64,000 nucleotides of DNA from Shewanella colwelliana ATCC 39565 (lineage in GTDB: Bacteria; Pseudomonadota; Gammaproteobacteria; Enterobacterales; Shewanellaceae): assembly GCF_000518705.1 (NCBI RefSeq), contig NZ_JAEC01000008.1, positions 62,001 to 126,000 of the forward strand, in the 5' to 3' direction. This document shows positions 8,700-18,078 of the stretch, in pieces (positions within the stretch are counted from its first letter, which is position 1; each line of letters starts with the position of its first letter). Both the position numbers and the translations under genes were made by a program. The notes beneath the pieces were generated by a model. It searched no databases, had not been told where the DNA came from, and was given only the letters and a program-made list of their open reading frames with translations.

Positions 8700-9131
8700 A
8701 TGAAAACCCTTATCAGCTTAGTGCTAACCGCTTTTCTTTTTGTAATGTCAGCGCCGATGGCGTTTGCACACCAGCATGCTCATGGTGAGCAAGCTGTACA
8801 AAACTATGATTGCCCTATGCATCCTGAAGTGACTGGCAAAAAAGGGGATACCTGCCCTAAATGTGGCATGAACCTCGAGGTCGCTAAAGGTTCCGCTGAC
8901 ACTAAAAACTGCCCGCATGGTAAGCACGCAGCAGATGCCAATGTGCATCATGAAAAAAGCAAGTGTGATAACTGTCCAAAGCATCAAAAACACCACAAAG
9001 TAACGGCCAAATATGATTGCCCTATGCACCCTGAAGTGACGGGGAGTAAAGGCGATACTTGCCCTAAATGTGGCATGAATTTGGAACCAGTAAAAACTGC
9101 TAGCAGCCCTGCTCAGCACCAACATCACTAG
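8700..9131 (+). CDS. secreted protein with two heavy-metal-binding (HMBD) domains
   Basis: 143 residues. A signal peptide ends at AFA (about 23). HMBD repeats lie at 36-60 and 105-129; both begin YDCPMHPEVTG and end CPKCGMNLE. Between them is a Cys/His-rich linker (about 71-98) with CPHGKH and CDNCPKH. HMBD modules bind Cu(I)/Ag(I) or related soft metals and are normally found at the N-terminus of CusB or of copper P-type ATPases. Here two are carried by a free periplasmic protein directly upstream of cusB, so a role as metal sponge or donor to the pump is likely (inference). Confidence 0.85.
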   Translation: MKTLISLVLTAFLFVMSAPMAFAHQHAHGEQAVQNYDCPMHPEVTGKKGDTCPKCGMNLEVAKGSADTKNCPHGKHAADANVHHEKSKCDNCPKHQKHHKVTAKYDCPMHPEVTGSKGDTCPKCGMNLEPVKTASSPAQHQHH

Positions 9132-9154
9132 TTACTGAGTGGAAGTGAGGCATT

Positions 9155-10792
9155 ATGAGTCATTTAAATTTATCCAATAAGCGCCAAAAGGCGGCTTATC
9201 TTTTAAGCCTATTTTTAGTTACTGCACCATTGAGCTCGACGAGTTTAGCGGCAACGGAGCTATCAAACCATCAGAGTCATGAACACGGCGCTGAGCAGAA
9301 AAATTATGCGTGCCCAATGCACCCAGAAGAGACCAGTCATCAAGCGGGTAGTCGTTGTCCCAAGTGCAATATGTTCTTAGTGGAACAAGAGGCCGATGGT
9401 GTCGATAGCCAAGCGGTTGCTGAGCAGAAAACTTATGTGTGCCCAATGCACCCAGAAGAGATAAGTCATCAAGCGGGTAGCCGTTGTCCTAAGTGCAATA
9501 TGTTCTTAGTTGAAGAGGAAGAGGAGGAGCGCCTCTCTGATCCCCACGCAGCCCATCAGCAAACTGAAGGGCTGCCCGTATCAAGTCAGGCCGACGAGAT
9601 ACTCAACCAACCTAAGCCGACATTAATGCCAGCGGCTCAAAGCAGTGGCGATGGCAATGTGAAATATGTCTGCCCAATGCATCCACATGTGGTGTCTGAC
9701 GTGCCCGGCACTTGCCCTATTTGCGGGATGAACCTTGAAAAAGTCACCTTGGGTGAAGTGGGCGAAGAGGTGGTTGTTGGCGTATCGGGAGGCATGCAGC
9801 AAGCATTAGGCATGCGCAGTGAAACCGTTGGCGAAGGGACCCTATGGAAGTTAGTTAAAACTATTGGCACCGTTGAGTACAACCAGAACGCGATAGGTCA
9901 TGCGCATACCCGTGTTAATGGCTGGATAGAATCTTTAATGGTGCACAATATTGGTCAGCAAGTTAAAAAGGGGCAGTTGTTATACGAGCTCTATTCACCT
10001 GAGCTTATCAATGCCCAAGATGACTATATGCAGGCAAAAGACTACCTAAAGCAAGACAAGGTGAGGGGAGAGTCGCTATTACGTAAAGCGCGTCTTCGCC
10101 TTGAGCTATTAGGGGTGACATCAGCAACCATTAAACAGCTAGAGCGCACTGGCGAAACCATTTATCGGGTGCCTTTTTATGCGGAGCAAGATGGCTTTGT
10201 CAGTCAATTATCGGTACGTCATGGCATGTATGTGCAGCCCGGCGACACCCTGTTTGAGATTGTCGACCTCAGTAGTGTATGGGTTATTGCCGATGTGTTT
10301 GAAAATGAGCAAAGTTGGCTTGAAACCGGACGCCCAGTTGAGGTGACATCAGCGGCGCAAGGCTTATTTGATTTAGCGTCCAGTATTGACTACATCTACC
10401 CAGAACTGGACCCCGTTTCACGTGCTATGCGGGTGCGCATTAAGCTTGAAAACGCCGACAAGCTGCTTAAGCCTGGCACTTTAGTGGACGTTAAACTGTT
10501 TGGTGGCCCTAAACGTGGTGTGCTGACCGTGCCTACCGAAGCATTGATCCTCACTGGTCGCGAAAATCGAGTGGTGGTGCAGCGTGACGATAATCGCTTT
10601 ACCTCAGTGACGGTAAAAGTTGGCATGATTGCTCAGGGGAAAGCTGAGATTATTGAAGGCTTACAGGCTGGCGATAAAGTCATCGTATCAGGCCAGTTCT
10701 TACTGGACTCTGAAGCGAGCATTCAAGGTAGCTTGCAGCGATTGAGTGGCAGCAATAGTGACGCTACAGCTGACCCTCATGCCAACCATTAA
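9155..10792 (+). CDS. cusB: CusB-type RND periplasmic adaptor with three N-terminal HMBD repeats
   Basis: 545 residues. A signal peptide (about 1-33) is followed by three metal-binding modules: 51-76 and 94-119 (both ending CPKCNMFLVE) and 171-195 (YVCPMHPHVV...CPICGMNLE). Next comes a membrane-fusion core with the lipoyl halves (HTRVNGWIESLMV and YAEQDGFVSQLSV), a helical hairpin between them, and a beta-barrel (VWVIADVFE). CusB links the inner-membrane pump to an outer-membrane channel and hands over Cu(I)/Ag(I). The first two modules are recent tandem duplicates. The gene lies 24 bases after the HMBD protein and 13 before cusA. Confidence 0.93.
   Translation: MSHLNLSNKRQKAAYLLSLFLVTAPLSSTSLAATELSNHQSHEHGAEQKNYACPMHPEETSHQAGSRCPKCNMFLVEQEADGVDSQAVAEQKTYVCPMHPEEISHQAGSRCPKCNMFLVEEEEEERLSDPHAAHQQTEGLPVSSQADEILNQPKPTLMPAAQSSGDGNVKYVCPMHPHVVSDVPGTCPICGMNLEKVTLGEVGEEVVVGVSGGMQQALGMRSETVGEGTLWKLVKTIGTVEYNQNAIGHAHTRVNGWIESLMVHNIGQQVKKGQLLYELYSPELINAQDDYMQAKDYLKQDKVRGESLLRKARLRLELLGVTSATIKQLERTGETIYRVPFYAEQDGFVSQLSVRHGMYVQPGDTLFEIVDLSSVWVIADVFENEQSWLETGRPVEVTSAAQGLFDLASSIDYIYPELDPVSRAMRVRIKLENADKLLKPGTLVDVKLFGGPKRGVLTVPTEALILTGRENRVVVQRDDNRFTSVTVKVGMIAQGKAEIIEGLQAGDKVIVSGQFLLDSEASIQGSLQRLSGSNSDATADPHANH
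9291..9519 (+). repeat. 129-bp tandem duplication encoding HMBD modules in cusB
   Basis: The segment 9291-9390 recurs at 9420-9519 with an exact 129-base offset (43 codons) and few substitutions. The duplicated piece encodes the whole first HMBD module plus its linker. Confidence 0.9.
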
Positions 10793-10804
10793 TCGGAGAC
10801 CGTT

Positions 10805-13800
10805 ATGTTAGAGAAAATAATTAGCGCTTCGATTAGGCAGCGGGTGATGGTGTTAGTGCTCACTGCGGTGATTGCTTTAGTCGGTTACCAAGCAATGCGG
10901 ACCACCCCATTAGACGCACTACCGGATCTATCCGATGTCCAAGTGATCGTAAAAACCTCCTATCCTGGTCAAGCGCCACAGTTGGTAGAAGATCAGATCA
11001 CTTATCCTTTGTCGACAGCGATGTTGGCAGTGCCAGGGGCGAAAACCGTGCGTGGTTTTTCGATGTTTGGTGACTCCTACGTCTATATCATCTTTGAAGA
11101 TGGCACAGACATCTATTGGGCGCGCTCGCGGGTGTTGGAATACCTGTCGCAAACTCAAGGCCAACTACCCGATAGTGTTACGCCCACACTAGGGCCAGAT
11201 GCCTCTGGCGTCGGCTGGGTATTTCAATATGCGTTAGTTGACCGTAAAGGCCAGCATGATTTAGCACAACTACGTTCATTGCAAGATTGGTTCTTGAAAC
11301 TGGAGTTGCAGAGTGTGGCTGGCGTGTCAGAAATTGCCACCATTGGTGGTATGGAACAGTCTTACCAGATCATTGTCGATCCCCATAAGCTGGCGCTGTA
11401 TCAAATTGATTTGATGACAGTGAAAAATGCGTTAGACAACTCAAACAGCTCAACGGGTGGCTCTGTCATAGAGATGGCGGAAGCCGAGTATATGATCACC
11501 TCCTCAGGCTATCGACAAACTTTAGCCGATTTTGCCGAGATCCCACTGGGTATCGTCTCGGAGTCGGGCACGCCAGTCCTGATGAAAGACGTGGCACAGC
11601 TGCGCACAGGGCCTGCGGCTCGTCGTGGTATTGCCGAGCTCGATGGTGAGGGCGAAGTGGTTGGCGGTATCGTAGTGATGCGTTACGGCGAGAATGCTCT
11701 GACGACCATCAATAATGTGAAAGAGAAGCTCAAAGAGATTGAAAATGGTCTGCCCGATGGCGTAGAGATTATTATTACCTATGATCGCTCTGAGCTGATT
11801 TTAAATTCGGTGGATAACCTCAAGCATAAAGTGATTGAAGAGATGCTGGTTGTGGGGCTTATCTGCTTAATCTTTTTACTGCATGCTCGCTCAACCTTAG
11901 TGGCAATTATCTCCTTGCCTATTTCTATTTTGATCAGCTTTATTGTGATGAACCTCATTGGAGTGAATGCCAATATCATGAGCTTGGGCGGCATTGCGAT
12001 TGCCATCGGTGCTGTGGTGGATGCGGCAATCGTCATGGTCGAAAATGTGCATAAGCATCTGGAACACTACCGCACCACACACAATGGTGAGGTGCCACAG
12101 GGTGAGGCGCATTGGGAGTTGGTGCGTAAAGCGTCAGTCGAAGTGGGTCCAGCGCTATTTTTCAGTTTGCTGATCATCACTCTCAGCTTTGTGCCTGTGT
12201 TCGCTTTAGAGGCGCAAGAGGGGTGCTTATTCCATCCTCTGGCATTTACCAAAACTTTTGCCATGGCGGGCAGTGCCATTTTAGCCATCACCTTGATACC
12301 GGTATTGATGGGCTATTTTGTGCGCGGTAAAATTCCCGATGAAAAGAAAAACCCTATTAGTCGGGTGCTGATCGCTATCTATGAACCTGCGTTACGCTTA
12401 GTGCTGCGCTTTCCTAAGGTGAGTATCTTAGTAGCACTGATTGCATTAGGCAGTGCGGTCTATCCTTTTAGTCAGATGGGGTCAGAATTCATGCCTGAGC
12501 TAGAAGAGGGCGATCTGCTGTATATGCCGACAACCTTACCCGCGGTGAGCTCAGGTAAAGCGGCGGAGATTTTACAGCAAACTGACCGATTGATTAAAAC
12601 TGTGCCTGAGGTAAAACGTGTCTTTGGTAAGGTCGGGCGCGCCATGACCGCCACCGATCCTGCTCCGTTGACCATGCTAGAAACCACTATCATGCTCAAC
12701 CCGCGTGATACCTGGCGTGCAGGGATGACGTTGGAAGGTATCATCGCTGAGCTACAAAAAACCGTGAGGGTACCAGGCATGACCAACGCTTGGGTACAAC
12801 CGATTAAGACGCGTATTGATATGTTATCGACAGGGGTGCGCACACCTGTGGGCATAAAAATATCAGGCTCAGACATTGATGAGTTGCAACGTATCGGCAC
12901 TGAAATAGAGGCTGTGGTGAGTGGCTTACCTGGCACTATGTCGGCTTTTGCGCAGCGCACCAGTGGCGGACGCTATATTGATATTGAACCGGATCTTAAA
13001 AATGCCGCCCGTTATGGCATGACCTTAAAGGATATCCAAGATGTGGTGCGTATGGCCATTGGTGGTATGCAAGTGGGGCAGTCTATTCAGGGACAAGAGC
13101 GCTACCCCATCAATATCCGTTACCCGCGTGAACTGCGTGACAATATAGAAAAAATCAAAGACTTACCAGTACTCACCAAAACGGGCAAGTACATCCCGCT
13201 AGGCAATTTGGCCAGTATTACGATTAGCGATGGTGCGCCCATGCTCGCCAGTGAAAATGGTCGCCTAATCAGTTGGGTGTTTGTCGACCTGAAAGATATT
13301 TCCATTGGCGAGTATATTGCGATGGCAAGAACTGCGCTGGATGAGCAGATCCAGCTACCACCGCGTTATAGCTACAGCTTTGCTGGTCAATATGAGTATA
13401 TGCAGCGAGTCGAGGCGAAAATGGAGCTGGTAATTCCATTAATGCTGGCCGTGATCTTTATGCTATTGATGATGACGTTTAGCTCATTTGTGCAAGCTTC
13501 GGTGATCATGTTGAGTTTGCCATTCTCTTTGGTAGGCAGTGCGTGGCTGCTCTATTTCTTAGATTTCAACTTTTCGGTCGCAGTTTCAGTTGGGATGATC
13601 GCGCTTGCAGGGGTGGCGGCCGAATTTGGCGTAGTGATGCAGGTTTACCTTAATAACAGCATTCGAGATCGTAAGGAAGCTGGGCGTTACCACAGTCGTA
13701 GCGATTTATGTGAGGCGTTAATTCACGGTGCTGTAATGCGTATTCGTCCCAAAGCGATGACAGTGGCAACCATCTTTTTTGGTTTGCTGCCGATCATGTG

Positions 13801-13942
13801 GGGCAGCGGGACGGGAAATGAGGTGATGCAGAAGATTGCAGCACCTATGGTTGGCGGCATGGTGACAGCGCCCCTGTTGTCGCTGTTTGTTTTACCAGCG
13901 CTGTACCTCATTATTTATGGGCGTAAGCTTGCTAAAAGTTAG
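10805..13942 (+). CDS. cusA: CusA-type copper/silver RND efflux pump
   Basis: 1045 residues with the RND plan: one N-terminal TM helix, a large periplasmic loop, TM2-6, a second loop, and TM7-12 ending FVLPALYLIIYG. The stretch RIDMLSTGVRTPVGIKISG matches the monovalent-metal (CusA) subclass, including a Met implicated in Cu(I)/Ag(I) binding. The proton-relay region GGIAIAIGAVVDAAIVMVEN contains the expected acidic residue of TM4. It exports metal from the periplasm or cytoplasm to the outside together with CusB and an outer-membrane channel. No cusC/tolC-like gene is seen nearby, so that partner must be encoded elsewhere. Confidence 0.95.
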   Translation: MLEKIISASIRQRVMVLVLTAVIALVGYQAMRTTPLDALPDLSDVQVIVKTSYPGQAPQLVEDQITYPLSTAMLAVPGAKTVRGFSMFGDSYVYIIFEDGTDIYWARSRVLEYLSQTQGQLPDSVTPTLGPDASGVGWVFQYALVDRKGQHDLAQLRSLQDWFLKLELQSVAGVSEIATIGGMEQSYQIIVDPHKLALYQIDLMTVKNALDNSNSSTGGSVIEMAEAEYMITSSGYRQTLADFAEIPLGIVSESGTPVLMKDVAQLRTGPAARRGIAELDGEGEVVGGIVVMRYGENALTTINNVKEKLKEIENGLPDGVEIIITYDRSELILNSVDNLKHKVIEEMLVVGLICLIFLLHARSTLVAIISLPISILISFIVMNLIGVNANIMSLGGIAIAIGAVVDAAIVMVENVHKHLEHYRTTHNGEVPQGEAHWELVRKASVEVGPALFFSLLIITLSFVPVFALEAQEGCLFHPLAFTKTFAMAGSAILAITLIPVLMGYFVRGKIPDEKKNPISRVLIAIYEPALRLVLRFPKVSILVALIALGSAVYPFSQMGSEFMPELEEGDLLYMPTTLPAVSSGKAAEILQQTDRLIKTVPEVKRVFGKVGRAMTATDPAPLTMLETTIMLNPRDTWRAGMTLEGIIAELQKTVRVPGMTNAWVQPIKTRIDMLSTGVRTPVGIKISGSDIDELQRIGTEIEAVVSGLPGTMSAFAQRTSGGRYIDIEPDLKNAARYGMTLKDIQDVVRMAIGGMQVGQSIQGQERYPINIRYPRELRDNIEKIKDLPVLTKTGKYIPLGNLASITISDGAPMLASENGRLISWVFVDLKDISIGEYIAMARTALDEQIQLPPRYSYSFAGQYEYMQRVEAKMELVIPLMLAVIFMLLMMTFSSFVQASVIMLSLPFSLVGSAWLLYFLDFNFSVAVSVGMIALAGVAAEFGVVMQVYLNNSIRDRKEAGRYHSRSDLCEALIHGAVMRIRPKAMTVATIFFGLLPIMWGSGTGNEVMQKIAAPMVGGMVTAPLLSLFVLPALYLIIYGRKLAKS

Positions 13943-13967
13943 TCTGTAGGTTGATAGAGAGGAATAT

Positions 13968-13998
13968 AAAAAAAGCACTGTAAATACAGTGCTTTTTT
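13968..13998 (+). terminator. rho-independent terminator after cusA
   Basis: GCACTG (13975-13980) pairs with CAGTGC (13987-13992), flanked by a run of A before and T6 after. It ends the copper operon and could also act on the opposite strand. Confidence 0.9.
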
Positions 13999-14091
13999 CT
14001 GTCACTCGCAAATCAATCCCATGTGGATGTGGCCAATTAAGCGTTTACGGTGGGTAAACGGAGAGTGCTCACACCGTTAACAGAGGGAATA

Positions 14092-14271
14092 TTACTTTTT
14101 GCAACGACTGATGTTTGAGCCTGTGGCTCTGACTTTGGTGCACTCTTTAGTTGTTTTCTTCGCAGCGCTGTTGCTCGCTACAGAATCAGCGTCGGTGTCA
14201 CTTGTCGAGGCGCAACCGCTTAAGCCGAGGACGGCAACGGGTATCAGTACCACTATCCATTTTTTTAGCAT
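14092..14271 (-). CDS. small lipoprotein
   Basis: 59 residues from the ATG at 14271, chosen over one three codons upstream because GGGA lies about 8 bases before it. The signal peptide MLKKWIVVLIPVAVLGLSGC has a clear lipobox. The mature peptide is only about 40 residues, Ser/Thr/Ala-rich, with a basic end containing two Cys. A stem CGTTTAC/GTAAACG (14042-14060) lies downstream. Function unknown. Confidence 0.7.
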   Translation of the reverse strand: MLKKWIVVLIPVAVLGLSGCASTSDTDADSVASNSAAKKTTKECTKVRATGSNISRCKK

Positions 14272-14414
14272 TGTATACATCCCTGATTAAATTGTTGTTC
14301 ATTTTCTGGTTGCTGTCAGACAACACAGACCCAATAAACTAACTAAAAAAATGTAGTGATACAACGTTATAAACTAAAGGCTTAGTGTAAATTAATGCTT
14401 TCTACTGACAAAGA

Positions 14415-15191
14415 CTACTCGTTTAGCTTAATCACAGAGAAAAAACCGCCTTGTGGATCATTGAGTACCGAAAATCGTCCAACGCCCTCAATATCTGTGG
14501 GAGGCACACAGACTTTACCGCCAATCTCTGCGGCTTTAGCGGCTGTGGCATCACAGCTATCGACCATGATGTATGGCATCCAGTGAGGTGGCATCTCCCC
14601 CCACTCTTCATTCATCACCATCATACCGCCGATAGCCGTGCCATCGACTAGCCACTGGGTATAGTTAAAGTCTGCCATCGGTGTCTCTTTGGCCTGCCAT
14701 TTTAACACTTGGGCATAAAATGCTTTAGCCATCTGCGGCTGTCGACATGCCAGTTCTACCCAGCAAAGGGTATTGGCCTCATTGTTGCGCATTGACCCCA
14801 TATGTTGCCCGGCTTGCCACAGTGAAAATACGCTACCTTCAGGATCTTGGCATTGAGCCATTTGGCCAGCATCTCCCACAGAATGGGGACCTATCAATAC
14901 TTTTCCGCCGTTAGTTTTCACTGCTTCTATGCTGCTGGCTAAGTCATCCACCGCAAAATAGATGGTCCAATGGGTGAGGATATTATCGTCGATGAGTGTT
15001 TGAGGAAGCTGGTACATGGCGCCGATATCGTCATCATCGATGGCAAACATGGTATAGATCCCCTCTGGGATCGGCATATCTTTGAGTTGCCAATTAAACA
15101 GTGAACTGTAGAAATATTTGCCAGAGAGTGCTTCTTCGCTTGCGAGCTCTATCCAGCATGGAGCGCCATGCTGATAACTTGAGATCTTCAT
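14415..15191 (-). CDS. two-domain VOC (glyoxalase/bleomycin-resistance fold) protein
   Basis: 258 residues from the ATG at 15191, which has AAGGA 7 bases upstream. It contains two tandem VOC modules: the first from PCWIELASEEALSGKYFYSSLF to the SVFSLWQAGQ end, the second from LCWVELACRQPQMAKAFYAQVL to the GFFSVI end. The arrangement resembles the Cfp30B/'27 kDa antigen' group. VOC proteins bind a metal or small ligand; no substrate can be predicted. It stands alone. Confidence 0.85.
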   Translation of the reverse strand: MKISSYQHGAPCWIELASEEALSGKYFYSSLFNWQLKDMPIPEGIYTMFAIDDDDIGAMYQLPQTLIDDNILTHWTIYFAVDDLASSIEAVKTNGGKVLIGPHSVGDAGQMAQCQDPEGSVFSLWQAGQHMGSMRNNEANTLCWVELACRQPQMAKAFYAQVLKWQAKETPMADFNYTQWLVDGTAIGGMMVMNEEWGEMPPHWMPYIMVDSCDATAAKAAEIGGKVCVPPTDIEGVGRFSVLNDPQGGFFSVIKLNE

Positions 15192-15367
15192 CGTGAATTC
15201 CTTAAACGTCGCGCAGAAAAATAGTCGCGTTATTGATTTAGTTAAGCCTGTTTTCTGGTGACTGTCTATGTCAAAACCAAGAGTTTTACTTGGCAAGTGA
15301 GGAAGAGGCTATGGTGCAGCGGTTAATACTGATTGGCATCATTGCCCACTGCACCACGCCGGGAAGC

Positions 15368-16591
15368 TTAAAGTGAATAGAAGTAATAGATTTGCGATTT
15401 CATGCGGATCACTATGCCTCTGATCACGTCGAGAAAGGCGAGGAAGCTGATAGGTTTCTCGCCGGAGATCCAGGCGAGCCCCACCGCGCCAACGGGAATG
15501 TCATAGCCTTGGGTTTCGGTTAGCCTTAATCGAACAAAATGGTGTTTGTTGTTAAGGTTTTGGCCTGTGGTTTGGCGCACATTGTCATCGCGTGCAAACA
15601 GGTTCCCCTGTGCTTCACCTGTGGCTTCAATGATCCCTTCGACTTCGGCGGTAAAGATTTTTCCTGGGTAGACAGCTGAGGCAAACTCCGCTTGTTGGCC
15701 CACTTTAACGTTACGAATCGCCTGATGATTAACTCGCATCAGCACATACTTTTCATCGGTATACATCTGAATTCGTGGTACGACACCAATAAATTGCCCT
15801 TCTCGCATGATAAAGTTAGTCGGGTAACCGTCTGCAGGGGCATAGATTTTAGTTTGCTCTAGGTCCCATTGCGCTTTGGCCACATTTTCTATCTCTGACG
15901 CTAGACCTGAGCGGCGACTTTGTACCGCGAGCTGTGCCTTTTTGATGTCTAACTTGGCCTTGTTTTCGGTCAGTTTGGCCTTTTCTATTTGAGTGACAAA
16001 AGTGTCGTGCTGCGCCTGAGCCAAATCAATCGATGTTTGCTGCTCATCCAGTTGGCTTTTGGTGATGGTATCGGGAACGACTCGATTTTGTTCCACGTAA
16101 CGCGCAAGGGTGGTTTGCTTCCAAGCCAGATCTTTTTTAGCCGCCGCCAGCTGATTTTGGCTAATAGTGATATCGGCAAGGGTAGCTTGCCGCTGTTTAC
16201 GCGCAACGTTTACATCTTCTTTCGCCATGGCAAGTAGAACATCCGCGCTCTGTTGAGCCACTTTGGCTTTATTTAACGCGATGCGATAAGGCTGGTCATC
16301 CAGTTCATAGATAAGCTGTCCGGCCTCGACTCGTTGATTTGGCTTGACGTAGATACGGTTAACTTGCCCCTTGATTTGACTCGATGCAGGCCTGAGTTGA
16401 ATATGAGGAGACTGCACCAACGAGCCACCTGAGAGGTCCATAGGGGTGTAGTTAAGTAGTCCAGCCCAGACAAAAAGTAGCCAGCTACCGCCACCTAGAT
16501 AAGCAAAGCTTTTACTGTATTGATTCCAAGGCATACCCACTAAGCGCAGCAGGTAGATAAAGAGTGCCCAAACCGCTAAACCTTCAAGCAT
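15368..16591 (-). CDS. HlyD-family membrane fusion protein, YiaV-like
   Basis: 407 residues from the ATG at 16591, which overlaps the stop of the preceding DUF3302 gene. Two N-terminal hydrophobic segments are followed by a lipoyl half (QIKGQVNRIYVKPNQRVEAG), a long coiled-coil hairpin (about 95-220), a second lipoyl half, and a beta-barrel domain. E. coli yiaW-yiaV encodes the same DUF3302/HlyD pair, so this is probably its counterpart. It would join an inner-membrane exporter to an outer-membrane channel, but no transporter gene is adjacent and the cargo is unknown. Confidence 0.88.
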   Translation of the reverse strand: MLEGLAVWALFIYLLRLVGMPWNQYSKSFAYLGGGSWLLFVWAGLLNYTPMDLSGGSLVQSPHIQLRPASSQIKGQVNRIYVKPNQRVEAGQLIYELDDQPYRIALNKAKVAQQSADVLLAMAKEDVNVARKQRQATLADITISQNQLAAAKKDLAWKQTTLARYVEQNRVVPDTITKSQLDEQQTSIDLAQAQHDTFVTQIEKAKLTENKAKLDIKKAQLAVQSRRSGLASEIENVAKAQWDLEQTKIYAPADGYPTNFIMREGQFIGVVPRIQMYTDEKYVLMRVNHQAIRNVKVGQQAEFASAVYPGKIFTAEVEGIIEATGEAQGNLFARDDNVRQTTGQNLNNKHHFVRLRLTETQGYDIPVGAVGLAWISGEKPISFLAFLDVIRGIVIRMKSQIYYFYSL

Positions 16592-16913
16592 GCTTGTTGT
16601 CCTCAGTGGGGTGTGGTGGCTCTTTCTCGCGCCAAATATCGCGAACTCTTCGCAGTGCCTTCTCGCTATCGACAAAGGCAACGCAAACCGCTAACACCCA
16701 TACCCAATGCCAGATAAAGCCTATCCAAGTCAGTATGGTTATCAAACCTAGTTGCTGGTGTTGCTCGCGGTGAGCCTTGTTGATCGGCAGCTCATGAATT
16801 TTCCAAAAACCATAGGCTAATGCAGCGATAGTGCCCACCATGACAAAGGTCGCTATGACATGCAGTGTGGTATCTACACTGGTGTCGACGAAGGGCATAC
16901 TGAGTAGACTCAT
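16584..16913 (-). CDS. DUF3302 inner-membrane protein, YiaW-like
   Basis: 109 residues from the ATG at 16913, which has GAGG 6 bases upstream; an ATG two codons earlier has its ribosome site too close. Two transmembrane segments (about 15-35 and 52-78) and a basic tail match DUF3302. The final codons overlap the start of the HlyD-family gene, indicating translational coupling. Family function unknown; probably a small partner of the fusion protein. Confidence 0.85.
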   Translation of the reverse strand: MSLLSMPFVDTSVDTTLHVIATFVMVGTIAALAYGFWKIHELPINKAHREQHQQLGLITILTWIGFIWHWVWVLAVCVAFVDSEKALRRVRDIWREKEPPHPTEDNKHA

Positions 16914-17037
16914 AAACATCCTCTGGGATAAAAATAGTCAGCCATTTTGATAGCTTCTCCAACTAACACAATAACTAAAGGCTAACTACATCAAATTATG
17001 GTATTTTTGGAGTTAATTAGACTGTTTTGGCGGGGCG

Positions 17038-18048
17038 ATGGATACATCATTTATTAGAGTGTGTTACGTGCGGGCGTTGCTTTATGGGGTACAGCAACAA
17101 TATGGTATTACGCCACAGCAACTTGATATTCCTCACGCATTGTTAGCCGAGCCAATGGCATTAATCCCGTTTACAGATGTTGCGCGTTGGCTTGAGACGA
17201 TTGCCCATGAATCCGCAGATGACACCTTTATGTTGTCGATTGCAGAGCATCTTCATCTGTCCGATCTTGCATTGCCTAATAACTGGTTCTTGAGTGCGCC
17301 AGATTTAGCCGTGGCGGTTAGGCGAATCAATCATGGATTAGCGAGTTTTCAGTCTGGGGCCAGCTATTACGTGATTCAATCGGGTAAGTTACTAAAATGG
17401 TGTTATAGCAACCCCTATGTAATGGGAGAGGCTCGTTCTCACGACGCACTGCGGGTAGCGATCACGTTAGTGCACGTGTTACGTCACTTTTTAGGGGCAC
17501 AATATTCACCTCTTAAAGTCTTGCTGTGCGGCGCCTCATTAGGCCACCAGAAACAGTTAGACTATTTCGGTTGTCAGGTGAGTTGGAGTGGGTCACAGGT
17601 TGAGATTTGGCTCGATATTGAATCATTGCTACAGGTTAACCAGTGGGAAGGGACGCATCAAAGTCAGACGACAGTCTCGCTTGCACAGTTTGGCTGCTAT
17701 TTAGATATGCCCCAACCCCATGATTTCCCAAAAGTCCTGTATGAGATGATTAACTATTCTCGCTACTACGGTTTACCTAAGGTCGACGCAATCGCGGCAC
17801 TTTATGGGTTGTCCAGGCAGCAGTTACAACGTCGCTTAGTGCAATTTGGGTTTAACTTTAATAGCTTGTGTGGCTATATCCTCAGTAACCAAGCGATTAA
17901 ATACATGATGGAGGGCAAAGGCGTTGAGGAGATTAGTGACCTACTCGGTTACGCCAATACACAGAGTTTTAGTCGTGCCTTTAAACGTTTAAGACGGATA
18001 ACGCCAGCGCAGTATATCGTACATCTCAATAAAAACGGCGCTCAATGA
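17038..18048 (+). CDS. AraC-family transcriptional regulator (OruR-like)
   Basis: 336 residues. The N-terminal about 200 residues fit the Arabinose_bd-type sensor domain found in OruR/ArgR-like regulators. The C-terminal about 90 residues form the two-HTH AraC DNA-binding domain, with the usual signature in YANTQSFSRAFKRLRRITPAQY. The gene is divergent from the yiaW/yiaV-like pair, with 124 bases between starts, so it probably controls that pair. Effector unknown. Confidence 0.88.
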   Translation: MDTSFIRVCYVRALLYGVQQQYGITPQQLDIPHALLAEPMALIPFTDVARWLETIAHESADDTFMLSIAEHLHLSDLALPNNWFLSAPDLAVAVRRINHGLASFQSGASYYVIQSGKLLKWCYSNPYVMGEARSHDALRVAITLVHVLRHFLGAQYSPLKVLLCGASLGHQKQLDYFGCQVSWSGSQVEIWLDIESLLQVNQWEGTHQSQTTVSLAQFGCYLDMPQPHDFPKVLYEMINYSRYYGLPKVDAIAALYGLSRQQLQRRLVQFGFNFNSLCGYILSNQAIKYMMEGKGVEEISDLLGYANTQSFSRAFKRLRRITPAQYIVHLNKNGAQ

Positions 18049-18061
18049 GCGCCGTTTTCTT
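18031..18061. terminator. bidirectional terminator between araC-like gene and mtr
   Basis: AAAACGGCGCTC and GAGCGCCGTTTT form a 12-bp stem with a short loop; the araC-family stop codon lies inside it. A-runs and T-runs on both sides suit both convergent genes. Confidence 0.9.
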
Positions 18062-18078
18062 ATCGATAAACCTAACTG

